Assembly: GCA_020024765.1 (NCBI GenBank)
Contig: JAHHTG010000062.1
Location: 1-6,830 of the forward strand
Direction of reading: 5' to 3'
DNA: 6,830 nt
DNA from: Thomasclavelia sp.
Lineage (GTDB): Bacteria > Bacillota_I > Bacilli_A > Erysipelotrichales > Erysipelotrichaceae
The translations under genes were made by a program, and so were the position numbers. Below, one piece after another: positions 1 through 5,887 of this stretch. The notes beneath the pieces are model-generated. The model was not told the origin of the DNA and did no database searches. It saw only the letters and a list, made by a program, of their open reading frames with translations. Position 1 is the first letter of the stretch. The number at the start of each line of letters is the position of its first letter.

Positions 1-153
1 ACCGATATCTTCATAGGTTTTTCGTCCCATTATTAATGTTGAACCCATTGTCACTTCTTTAAAATGGTTCAATTCTTCTTTAATAAACCACGGAATTGAG
101 CCATTTACTCCAATTACTCGATTTTTAGCATAAGCCACAATTAAAGCAATCAT
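1..153 (-). CDS. folA: Dihydrofolate reductase, N-terminal 51 residues (runs off left edge)
   Basis: Reduces dihydrofolate to tetrahydrofolate with NADPH in the cytoplasm; the enzyme is the trimethoprim target. The visible frame begins MIALIVAYAKNRVIG and continues through GSIPW (W22), an acidic residue at the catalytic position (E27, where E. coli has D27) and LIMGRKTYEDIG (residues 40-51), the nucleotide-binding strand and helix of the family. Family enzymes are about 160 aa, so roughly two thirds lies beyond the window. The ATG (153-151) overlaps the TGA of the upstream HAD hydrolase as ATGA, and an AAAGGA site lies 6 bases before it inside that gene, so the two are translationally coupled. 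One oddity is that the loop after W22 reads FIKEE, with Lys where most bacterial enzymes have Pro. Identity is confident despite truncation. Confidence 0.93.
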   Translation of the reverse strand, partial: MIALIVAYAKNRVIGVNGSIPWFIKEELNHFKEVTMGSTLIMGRKTYEDIG

Positions 154-845
154 AGTTTTTCCTTTGCGTACGCAATAAATTCTTGCATTGTGCCATTAAA
201 CACCGCTTCAACTGTTTTATTCGATTTGTTGATTAAACAGTTGTTAATCAAAACAAAATCCATACCTAATTCATTAACCACCATATCTTCATCTAAATCA
301 TTGCCAACCATAATGCAGTTCTCTGGCGTTTCATTAATTTCTTTTAATAATTCACGATAGAAATCAAGATTCGGTTTTGTATAGTGACAATTGCCATAGT
401 GTGTAATGAAGTCAAAGTCTTCAGGATTTAAACCGACAAAGTTCATTCTTTGTACAGTTGCAATACGTGGGAAAATTGGATTTGTTGCCAAAATCAAACG
501 ATAACCTTTGTCCTTTAAAATATCAATAATTTCTCGAGCTTCCCCATCAATTTGTAAGACATCCTTGATCTTTTGAAATTCATTTAAATAATATTCTTCA
601 AAATCTTCACTACAGTAATTAGCGTTTGTAATTGCATTAAAATTTCGTAAGAAAACTTCTTCATTCGTTGCGGAACCATCATTTTGAATTGTGGCATAAA
701 TGCTTTGTGTTAAAGCCTTTACCAACAATTCTGGATTAATTTGGCTACTATATTTTTTAACTAAAGAACTAAAGTATGCTTTGACAAATGTATCAAAATC
801 CATCTTCAGCAAAGTACCATCTAAATCAAATAGAATTGTTTTCAT
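150..845 (-). CDS. HAD-superfamily hydrolase (phosphatase-like), 231 aa
   Basis: A probable cytoplasmic phosphatase of the haloacid dehalogenase superfamily; the substrate cannot be told. All four HAD motifs are visible: motif I FDLDGTLL with nucleophile D7 and acid/base D9, motif II LILATNP with T121, motif III Lys K157 in YTKPNLDFY, and motif IV GNDLDEDM (181-188) holding the Mg2+-binding acids. About 100 residues between motifs I and II form a mostly helical C1 cap, as in subfamily I. The frame stays open upstream to 878, but an ideal GGAGGT (852-857) sits 6 bases before the ATG at 845 and would be coding in the longer version, so the shorter start is chosen. It is the first gene of a HAD-folA unit and overlaps folA by 4 bases. 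A link to folate or nucleotide metabolism is only suggested by that neighbour. Confidence 0.9.
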   Translation of the reverse strand: MKTILFDLDGTLLKMDFDTFVKAYFSSLVKKYSSQINPELLVKALTQSIYATIQNDGSATNEEVFLRNFNAITNANYCSEDFEEYYLNEFQKIKDVLQIDGEAREIIDILKDKGYRLILATNPIFPRIATVQRMNFVGLNPEDFDFITHYGNCHYTKPNLDFYRELLKEINETPENCIMVGNDLDEDMVVNELGMDFVLINNCLINKSNKTVEAVFNGTMQEFIAYAKEKL

Positions 846-851
846 AAAATT

Positions 852-857
852 ACCTCC
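852..857 (-). promoter_or_regulatory. Ribosome binding site deciding the HAD hydrolase start
   Basis: The minus strand reads GGAGGT, followed by 6 bases (AATTTT) and ATG. It fixes the start at 845 rather than the in-frame ATG at 878. Confidence 0.88.
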
Positions 858-868
858 ACAATATCCAT

Positions 869-898
869 AATATACCATCGTTGATAATTCGTTGTCAT
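869..898 (-). promoter_or_regulatory. Promoter candidate for the HAD hydrolase-folA operon
   Basis: On the minus strand, ATGACA (898-893, five of six bases of the -35 consensus) is followed after 18 bases by TATATT (874-869). Transcription would begin near 862, leaving a short leader of about 17 bases that contains the GGAGGT site. The -35 lies within the region feeding the oppositely directed glycosyltransferase, so the two promoters may interfere. Assigned by eye from consensus match. Confidence 0.55.
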
Positions 899-909
899 TT
901 GTTTTGCTG

Positions 910-915
910 TATAAT
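910..915 (+). promoter_or_regulatory. Perfect -10 box (TATAAT) upstream of the glycosyltransferase
   Basis: TATAAT ends 14 bases before the ATG at 930. A start of transcription about 7 bases downstream would leave a leader of only about 8 bases. No good -35 is found 16-18 bases upstream. A TTGTCA at 892-897 matches the -35 consensus but is only 12 bases away, too close for ordinary sigma-A use. The box is real as a sequence match; its use as a promoter is inferred. Confidence 0.45.
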
Positions 916-929
916 TAAAAAAAAGTCTT

Positions 930-2057
930 ATGAAAAAAATATATTGGATGATTCAACAATTAAATCGCATTGGTGGCACAGAGATGGTTTCAATTGAACT
1001 AATGAAAAATCTCAGTGATATTTTTGATGTAACATTAATTTCAGTAGCCGAGATTAAAGAACCAATTATCTATGATTTAGGAAATTTGAAAGTAGAGAGT
1101 TTAAATATACCAATTAGTGTTTGTCGTTACGACGAATTCTTAAGCAAAGCCATAAAAAGTCATCGTTATGGTGAAACATTAAAACTAACATGTAATCTAA
1201 TTAAACATTTTGTTTTCAAAAAGAATACATATCGTAAAATTATTAGTCAAATGAGCAACAAAGATGATTTAATCATCGCTTCTAGCATGGATTCCTATAT
1301 TTTTGCTCCATTAAATCGGAAAGTTATCTTTCACTACCATTTCAACGCCCAGACTTATTTAAGTTTTAGTAATCGTTTAATGAGTTTATGGGCAAGAAAG
1401 AGTGATTGGACGGTCTTTTTAACACGAGATACTTTTGAGCATGTCATAGCTAAACAACCAAACATTAGAGGTTCTTATATCTATAACCCAAGCCGTTTTA
1501 AAGCTCAGGATATAGTGGCACATGATACGCCTAGATTTATTTTTAGCGGTCGCCTTGAGAAACAAAAAAATCCAATGTGTCTTCTTAAAACAATGGCTGA
1601 ACTAAAAAAATTAGGAATTAATTTTCATTTAGATATTGTCGGCTCGGGGTCTTATGAAAAACTGATGCAAGATTTCATCGTTAAAAACGATTTAATCAAT
1701 GAAATTAGTATGCATGGGCAGATTCAAAATATTGAGGAATATTTGAAACATAACGATATTAATTTATTAACATCAACTTATGAGGGCTTCCCGCTCAGCA
1801 TTATCGAAGCCACAAGTTTTAGTTTATACAACATTTCAACCAACTGGGGTGATGCAGTTCACGAAGCAATCGATAACCACAATGGTATAGTTATTGATAG
1901 TTTTGATCCGAAAGTTATTGCCCAAGCAATTAAAAAAGTCTTAAATCAAGACTTAAATCATTTGAAACATCAAAGTTATTTAGATGCTTCACGTTTCGAT
2001 ATCCAAACCATTAAACAGGATTGGATTAATTTAATACTACAAATTATGGATGAATAA
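930..2057 (+). CDS. Glycosyltransferase, GT-B fold, family 4 type, 375 aa
   Basis: Probably transfers a sugar from a nucleotide donor to a cell-surface glycan or lipid precursor at the cytoplasmic face of the membrane; donor and acceptor are unknown. The N-terminal Rossmann half opens IYWMIQQLNRIGGTEMVS, with the glycine-rich loop typical of GT4 enzymes. The C-terminal half begins about residue 201 with FIFSGRLEKQKNP (R208, K213 in the usual phosphate-binding positions), then FHLDIVGSGSYEKL and the EX7E pair E285/E293 in YEGFPLSIIEA. No membrane segment or signal peptide is seen, and length is normal. The ATG has no Shine-Dalgarno sequence, and the -10 box sits only 14 bases upstream. It is followed after 2 bases by the exporter gene. 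G+C looks low (13 and 15 of 60 bases in 1201-1260 and 1921-1980), hinting at an acquired surface-glycan gene. Confidence 0.88.
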   Translation: MKKIYWMIQQLNRIGGTEMVSIELMKNLSDIFDVTLISVAEIKEPIIYDLGNLKVESLNIPISVCRYDEFLSKAIKSHRYGETLKLTCNLIKHFVFKKNTYRKIISQMSNKDDLIIASSMDSYIFAPLNRKVIFHYHFNAQTYLSFSNRLMSLWARKSDWTVFLTRDTFEHVIAKQPNIRGSYIYNPSRFKAQDIVAHDTPRFIFSGRLEKQKNPMCLLKTMAELKKLGINFHLDIVGSGSYEKLMQDFIVKNDLINEISMHGQIQNIEEYLKHNDINLLTSTYEGFPLSIIEATSFSLYNISTNWGDAVHEAIDNHNGIVIDSFDPKVIAQAIKKVLNQDLNHLKHQSYLDASRFDIQTIKQDWINLILQIMDE

Positions 2058-2059
2058 TT

Positions 2060-2818
2060 ATGGAAAATATTGATTATGAAAACTTAGCACGGATTATCAC
2101 CAAAGCCGGTGTCATTTTAGTAGAAAGTGGTGCTGAAATCTACCGTGTTGAAGATACAATGTATCGTCTTTGTCAAGCTTATGGTGCAACAACAATTGAC
2201 GCTTATGCTACGCCAACACTTTTGATCATCTCGTTTACGATTAATGGCCAGCTTTGTCACAATATCAAGCGTGTACGTATTAAGAGTACGAACTTAACCA
2301 AAATTGAAGAGGTCAACAAGTTATCTCGTTTAATTGCCAAACATCCAGTTCCATTAAATGAACTCGAAGCAGCGCTAAATAAGATTGCAAATCAGCCTTT
2401 ATATCATCCAAGAATAATCGTAATTGCCTCGGCAATTGTTGGCTTTGGTTTTGGATTCTTTCATGGTGGTGGCATGAAAGAAGCGGTTTTTGCAGGATTG
2501 ATTGGTTTGATTGTAGCGGTGGTTCAAAACCTCTTGAACAAATTCGAAAGTTCAAGTTTCTTAAGATCATTCTTCTTGAGTTTCGTCTTAACCTTTTTAG
2601 CTTCAGTTTGTGGTAAATTCGGTTTATGTGACCGTGATATTACAATTATTGCAAGCATTATGTTACTAGTACCAGGAATTGCGATTACTAATGCAGTACG
2701 TGACTCTGTCAGTGGTGATTTAGTCAGCGGTCTTGCACGTACAGTTGAAGCAATTATTGTCGCTGTAGCTATTGCGATTGGTAGTGCACTCGCACTAATT
2801 TTGACAGGAGGTATCTAA
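2060..2818 (+). CDS. Threonine/serine exporter family, N-terminal-type subunit (YjjP/ThrE_1 type), 252 aa
   Basis: This is the larger half of a split ThrE-type exporter. ThrE of Corynebacterium glutamicum exports threonine and serine as one polypeptide of about 490 aa; in E. coli the halves are YjjP and YjjB, which have been linked to succinate export, so the substrate here is uncertain. A soluble N-terminal region (1-115) carries the family signature ESGAEIYRVEDTM (22-34). About five membrane segments follow, near 118-136, 140-158, 167-186, 194-212 and 228-250. The conserved VPGIAITNAVRD lies at 204-215 and SGDLVSGLAR at 218-227. The ATG is 2 bases after the glycosyltransferase stop with only a weak GGATG upstream, so translation probably depends on coupling. 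The partner subunit starts 1 base after this stop. Confidence 0.9.
   Translation: MENIDYENLARIITKAGVILVESGAEIYRVEDTMYRLCQAYGATTIDAYATPTLLIISFTINGQLCHNIKRVRIKSTNLTKIEEVNKLSRLIAKHPVPLNELEAALNKIANQPLYHPRIIVIASAIVGFGFGFFHGGGMKEAVFAGLIGLIVAVVQNLLNKFESSSFLRSFFLSFVLTFLASVCGKFGLCDRDITIIASIMLLVPGIAITNAVRDSVSGDLVSGLARTVEAIIVAVAIAIGSALALILTGGI
2806..2812 (+). promoter_or_regulatory. Strong ribosome binding site for the second exporter subunit
   Basis: AGGAGGT lies inside the last codons of the larger subunit (encoding its terminal Gly-Gly-Ile), 7 bases before the ATG at 2820. It allows strong independent initiation of the small subunit. Confidence 0.85.
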
Positions 2819-2819
2819 G

Positions 2820-3260
2820 ATGTTACTACTTAAAGGTTTTGCAGGTTTCTTAGCTTCTTTTGGATTTGCCATCTTACTTAATGTGCGTAAACAGCACATC
2901 TTCCTAGCTGGCCTAAATGGAGCATTGGGCACCATCTGTTACTTTGCCTTAATGATTTATCAGGGTACTAGCGAAGCTATTGCGATTTTCGTGGCCAGTT
3001 TACTTGTTTCAATAATTTCTGAAGTAATGGCTAGAGTCATCAAATGTCCTACAACCATCTTCTTAAGTTGTGCTATTATCCCGCTTGTTCCAGGAGGAAA
3101 ACTTTACTATACAATGTTGGCCATTATCAATAATAATCTTGAAGAATTCTTGTATCTTTTAATTGGAACAATCGCAGATGCTGGGGCTATCGTCATCGCG
3201 AGCGCTATCGTCGGCAGCTTTATTAAAATGATAAATCGTTTATCTGCAAATCGTGGATAA
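2820..3260 (+). CDS. Threonine/serine exporter family, C-terminal-type subunit (YjjB/ThrE_2 type), 146 aa
   Basis: This is the smaller membrane half of the split ThrE-type exporter and is expected to assemble with the preceding gene product. About four or five hydrophobic segments are seen, near 4-22, 27-47, 50-68, 78-92 and 109-137. The family hallmark is EVMARVIKCPTTIF (68-81) followed by IIPLVPGGKLYYTM (86-99), in which the PLVPG turn is highly conserved. The length fits stand-alone YjjB-type subunits. The start is secure from the AGGAGGT 7 bases upstream. The stop is followed by 26 bases and then the next -10 box, with no hairpin, so some read-through into the PII-like/antiporter pair is possible. 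Confidence 0.88.
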   Translation: MLLLKGFAGFLASFGFAILLNVRKQHIFLAGLNGALGTICYFALMIYQGTSEAIAIFVASLLVSIISEVMARVIKCPTTIFLSCAIIPLVPGGKLYYTMLAIINNNLEEFLYLLIGTIADAGAIVIASAIVGSFIKMINRLSANRG

Positions 3261-3265
3261 ATTCA

Positions 3266-3292
3266 TTCACATATATCAATTAGTGTTATAAT
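3266..3292 (+). promoter_or_regulatory. Promoter with extended -10 for the PII-like/antiporter operon
   Basis: TTCACA (3266-3271, five of six -35 bases) is followed after 15 bases by a perfect TATAAT (3287-3292), preceded by TG at 3284-3285, giving an extended -10 that tolerates a poor spacer. Transcription would begin near 3299, about 24 bases before the start codon. This separates the PII-like/antiporter pair from the exporter operon as its own unit. Confidence 0.65.
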
Positions 3293-3309
3293 TTATTCGT
3301 CGTTTAAAT

Positions 3310-3316
3310 GGAGGGG
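3310..3316 (+). promoter_or_regulatory. Ribosome binding site deciding the PII-like protein start
   Basis: GGAGGGG lies 6 bases before the ATG at 3323. The earlier in-frame ATG at 3308 overlaps this site and has no binding site of its own, so it is rejected. Confidence 0.9.
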
Positions 3317-3322
3317 AATAAT

Positions 3323-3658
3323 ATGGAATTATTAGTTTATATTATGAATCACGTTGACCTATTAGATGAATTGTTAGAAAACTTCTCACAAGAACCTAAT
3401 TTCCGTGCAACAATTATTGATTCAGCCGGTATGGCACATATGTTGAAAGATTCAAATGCTTTCTTAAGTTTACGTAATCTTTTAAATCAATCACAAGTTA
3501 ATTCAAAGACAATTCTTATGGCGCTTGAAGAAAGCGATATCGATCGTGCTATTGAAATCATCGAAAGTGTCGTTGGTAGCTTAGATAATCCCGACACAGG
3601 TGTTGTCTTTACTTTACCAATCTCGCGTGCTAAGGACTTAACTAAGAAGAGAGACTAA
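3323..3658 (+). CDS. PII-like small regulatory protein, probable partner of the antiporter, 111 aa
   Basis: No named family is recognised with certainty, but the pattern is that of a PII-like ferredoxin fold, close to the 112 aa of classical PII. Strand MELLVYIMN (1-9) is followed by helix 11-21, a second strand ATIIDSAGMA (29-38), a variable stretch 39-60 where PII has its T-loop, strand KTILMALEE (62-70), helix DIDRAIEIIESVVG (72-85) and a final strand PDTGVVFTLPI (90-100), like the PII B-loop and last strand. There is no T-loop tyrosine of the uridylylated type. It has no signal peptide or membrane segment, so it is cytosolic and, by analogy, trimeric. Its stop shares one base with the antiporter start (TAATG). 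Binding of a nucleotide or other ligand and control of the antiporter are inferences from fold and context. Confidence 0.7.
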   Translation: MELLVYIMNHVDLLDELLENFSQEPNFRATIIDSAGMAHMLKDSNAFLSLRNLLNQSQVNSKTILMALEESDIDRAIEIIESVVGSLDNPDTGVVFTLPISRAKDLTKKRD

Positions 3659-4830
3659 TGGAAGCTTTCTATTATTTAGCAATTGTCCTTTTATCAGGAC
3701 TTATTTTTGGTAAACTCGTTCAATTTATTAAGCTACCAAATGTAACGGGTTACTTAATCGGAGGTTTGCTTGTAGGACCTTCATTCTTAAATTTAATTAC
3801 AACCGAAGGTGTTGAAACACTTGGTTTCATCTCAAGTGTTGCCCTAGGCTTTATCGCCTTCTCTATCGGCTCAGAATTCAAGGCATCTTACTTTAAAAGA
3901 GTTGGATTAACACCAATTATTATTGCGATTTTTGAATCTGTTATGGCCGTTGTATTTGTAACTGGTGCTTTAATCTTATTCGGCTTTGACCCAGCCTTAT
4001 CAATTATGCTAGGCGCCATCGCTGCTGCCACAGCTCCAGCAGCCACAATTATGGTTATTAAACAATATAAGGCTAAAGGACCAGTAACCGAAACTTTATT
4101 GAGTGTTGTTGCGCTAGATGATGCTGTTGCTTTAATCTGTTTCGGCGTTGCTGTCGCCATTGCTCAAATGATTGAAAATCCAGACTCAGCTAATTTATTA
4201 GTATCAATCGCCGATCCAATCATCGAAATCTTTATGTCGCTTGGCGTTGGTACAATTCTTGGTTTACTATTTGTCTTCCCACTTCGCTATTTCAAAGATG
4301 AAGACTCACGTCAATCATTAATTTACGCTTTTGTCTTACTCGCTTTATTTATTGCTCAAAAAGGCGGTTTCAGTGATTTACTTACTTGCATGATGATGGG
4401 TGCTATTTTCGCTAATATGTCAAATCAAAGCGATCGTGTCTTAGCAATTTGCGACCGTTTGACACCACCAATTTTCGTTGCTTTCTTCGTCTTAAGTGGT
4501 GCAGACTTAAATGTTAGCATCTTACCAACAATCGGTCTAATTGGTGCTGTTTATGTTGTTGTCAGAGTTATTGGTAAAGTATTTGGTGCTTGGTTTGGTG
4601 CTAAAATCAGCAATGCTGACAAGAATATTCAAAAGTACTTAGGCTTTGCATTAACACCACAAGCCGGTGTAGCAATTGGTTTAACTGTTGTTGCCAAGAC
4701 GATTGTTCCACAATATGCTGCACAAATTCGTGCTGTTATTCTTTGTGCCACATTAATTTACGAATTGGTTGGACCAAGCATTTCGAAATGGGCACTTAAG
4801 AAATCCGGTGAAATCAGTCCAGAATTATAA
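3658..4830 (+). CDS. CPA2-type cation/proton antiporter (Na_H_Exchanger domain), 390 aa
   Basis: An integral membrane antiporter expected to exchange Na+ or K+ for H+, for pH and salt homeostasis. About 12-13 hydrophobic segments fill the whole protein. Family landmarks are LPNVTGYLIGGLLVGP (26-41), the unwound-helix region ATAPAATI (124-131), the ion-binding VALDDAVAL (151-159) with the Asp pair D154-D155, and PIFVAFFVLSGADLN (271-285). A charged membrane residue R303 (with K307) and ALTPQAGVAIGL (331-342) follow. In NhaA and NapA an adjacent pair of acids is associated with electrogenic exchange. The protein stops just after the last helix, with no TrkA/RCK or USP tail as found in KefB/KefC-like members. 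It starts in a TAATG overlap with the PII-like gene and has only a weak GAGAG upstream, so expression is coupled to that gene. Ion specificity cannot be read from the sequence. Confidence 0.9.
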   Translation: MEAFYYLAIVLLSGLIFGKLVQFIKLPNVTGYLIGGLLVGPSFLNLITTEGVETLGFISSVALGFIAFSIGSEFKASYFKRVGLTPIIIAIFESVMAVVFVTGALILFGFDPALSIMLGAIAAATAPAATIMVIKQYKAKGPVTETLLSVVALDDAVALICFGVAVAIAQMIENPDSANLLVSIADPIIEIFMSLGVGTILGLLFVFPLRYFKDEDSRQSLIYAFVLLALFIAQKGGFSDLLTCMMMGAIFANMSNQSDRVLAICDRLTPPIFVAFFVLSGADLNVSILPTIGLIGAVYVVVRVIGKVFGAWFGAKISNADKNIQKYLGFALTPQAGVAIGLTVVAKTIVPQYAAQIRAVILCATLIYELVGPSISKWALKKSGEISPEL

Positions 4831-4845
4831 ACAAACATTTATTTT

Positions 4846-4880
4846 AAAAGGGTTGAACTTGTTAAGTTCAACCCTTTTTT
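4846..4880. terminator. Rho-independent terminator between converging genes
   Basis: A perfect 15-base-pair hairpin, AAAAGGGTTGAACTT / AAGTTCAACCCTTTT, has a 3-base loop GTT and ends in six T on the plus strand. It sits between the antiporter stop and the kinase stop. On the minus strand the stem is followed by the four T of its own arm and then A-rich sequence, so it probably ends transcripts from both sides, more strongly in the plus direction. Confidence 0.92.
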
Positions 4881-4881
4881 A

Positions 4882-5826
4882 TTACATTTGATCTTTAGAG
4901 ATATAAGAATTAATTGCACCATAATTGCGACAAGCGTGAGCTGCACACTTATTCGCAAGCAATAGTGATAAATAAGAAATAATCTTATTATCATAATTCG
5001 CTAAATTTGAATTCGTCATCATAAATAAATATGTTCCAATAAAAGCATCACCAGCTCCGGTTGTATCAACAGTATCAACTTTAACACCCGGTGCTTCAAC
5101 ATATGTCATATCATCAAAATATACACGTGCCCCTTCCGAACCCATCGTATAGATGACTTGTTTAATACCCTTATCAAAAAAATATTTAACAGATGCCAAG
5201 ATATTATCTGTGCCGGTAATAAATTCTAATTCATCTTTAGACACTTTGATAATATCAACATATTCTAGATATTCACGAATTGTCTTTTGATAAGTTTCAA
5301 CATCATCCCAAAGTTCTAAACGTACATTTGGATCAAATGAAACTACCACATCATTTAATTTCGCCAACTTAATCAAATAGTCATGCACATGTTTCATTGG
5401 GCTTTCAACCAAATCAACACTACCGAAATGCAATACTTTAACATTGTCCATGATATTTCTTGGAATATCGTCAACGCATAACTTTAAATCAGCTGCCGAA
5501 CGACGATAGAACTTAAAGTCGCGATTGCCTTGTTTATCTAAAGTAACAAAAGCTAATGATGTATCGCTTTGATCATCAAACAAGACTTCACTAGTATCAA
5601 CATTCAGTTTCGTTAATTCATCAACAATATAATGTCCGAATGGATCATCGCCTAATTTCGTGAAAATCTTTGATTTACCACCTAATTTTGCAATGGCAGC
5701 CGCAACATTAGCCGGAGCGCCACCGACCATTCTTTGAAAAGTTTTAACATCAGTTAAATCTGTACTGCGAATTTCTGGAATAAAATCAATCAACGCTTCG
5801 CCAACGCATAAAACTGTATCTTTCAA
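4882..5826 (-). CDS. PfkB-family sugar kinase, probable fructokinase, 314 aa
   Basis: Probably phosphorylates fructose to fructose 6-phosphate with ATP in the cytoplasm. It opens VLCVGEALIDFIPE, typical of bacterial fructokinases. PfkB signature 1 begins VGGAPANVAAAIAKLGG (34-50) and runs to KLGDDPFG (57-64); VSFDPNVRLELW (162-173) is the fructokinase-like middle motif; signature 2 is DTTGAGDAF (254-262) with catalytic base D260. Length is normal for the family. The open frame extends to a GTG at 5838, but an AGGTGG lies over that GTG and 8 bases before a TTG at 5826, and the predicted transcript starts near 5845, so TTG is the better start. Sugar specificity within PfkB kinases is hard to assign, and no sugar transporter or sucrose gene is in the window. 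The terminator follows directly after the stop. Confidence 0.88.
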   Translation of the reverse strand: MKDTVLCVGEALIDFIPEIRSTDLTDVKTFQRMVGGAPANVAAAIAKLGGKSKIFTKLGDDPFGHYIVDELTKLNVDTSEVLFDDQSDTSLAFVTLDKQGNRDFKFYRRSAADLKLCVDDIPRNIMDNVKVLHFGSVDLVESPMKHVHDYLIKLAKLNDVVVSFDPNVRLELWDDVETYQKTIREYLEYVDIIKVSKDELEFITGTDNILASVKYFFDKGIKQVIYTMGSEGARVYFDDMTYVEAPGVKVDTVDTTGAGDAFIGTYLFMMTNSNLANYDNKIISYLSLLLANKCAAHACRNYGAINSYISKDQM

Positions 5827-5834
5827 AGCAATCA

Positions 5835-5840
5835 CCACCT
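5835..5840 (-). promoter_or_regulatory. Ribosome binding site deciding the kinase start
   Basis: The minus strand reads AGGTGG, then 8 bases, then TTG-AAA-GAT. The two GTG codons of the longer frame (5838 and 5835) overlap this site and have no other good site upstream. Confidence 0.7.
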
Positions 5841-5851
5841 AACTTATCTCT

Positions 5852-5880
5852 ATTATACAAATTAATAATTCGTTAGCCAA
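5852..5880 (-). promoter_or_regulatory. Promoter candidate for the sugar kinase
   Basis: On the minus strand, TTGGCT (5880-5875) is followed after exactly 17 bases by a perfect TATAAT (5857-5852). It lies in the 60-base gap between sortase and kinase, so the kinase can be expressed alone. Because no terminator follows the sortase, read-through from it is also possible. Confidence 0.65.
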
Positions 5881-5887
5881 ATTAAGC

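Noticed and set aside
846..878. N-terminal extension of the HAD hydrolase to an ATG at 878
   Set aside because: The extension would translate the GGAGGT ribosome site as coding sequence, its -10 region overlaps the extension, and homologues begin right before the FDLDGT motif.
892..915. TTGTCA/TATAAT as a standard promoter for the glycosyltransferase
   Set aside because: The spacer is only 12 bases, too short for normal sigma-A recognition, so only the -10 box is kept.
2313..2570. Open frame on the minus strand inside the exporter gene
   Set aside because: It lies fully antisense to a well-supported family gene, has no convincing ribosome site, and its product resembles no known protein.
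3308..3322. Five-residue N-terminal extension of the PII-like protein
   Set aside because: This ATG overlaps the GGAGGGG site that serves the ATG at 3323 and has no site of its own.
3261..3322. Riboswitch or attenuator before the PII-like gene
   Set aside because: The predicted leader is only about 24 bases and shows no stem; there is no room for an aptamer.
3888..4160. Open frame on the minus strand inside the antiporter gene
   Set aside because: It is an Ala/Thr/Ile-rich translation that mirrors the codon bias of the membrane protein opposite it; it has no start signals or family features.
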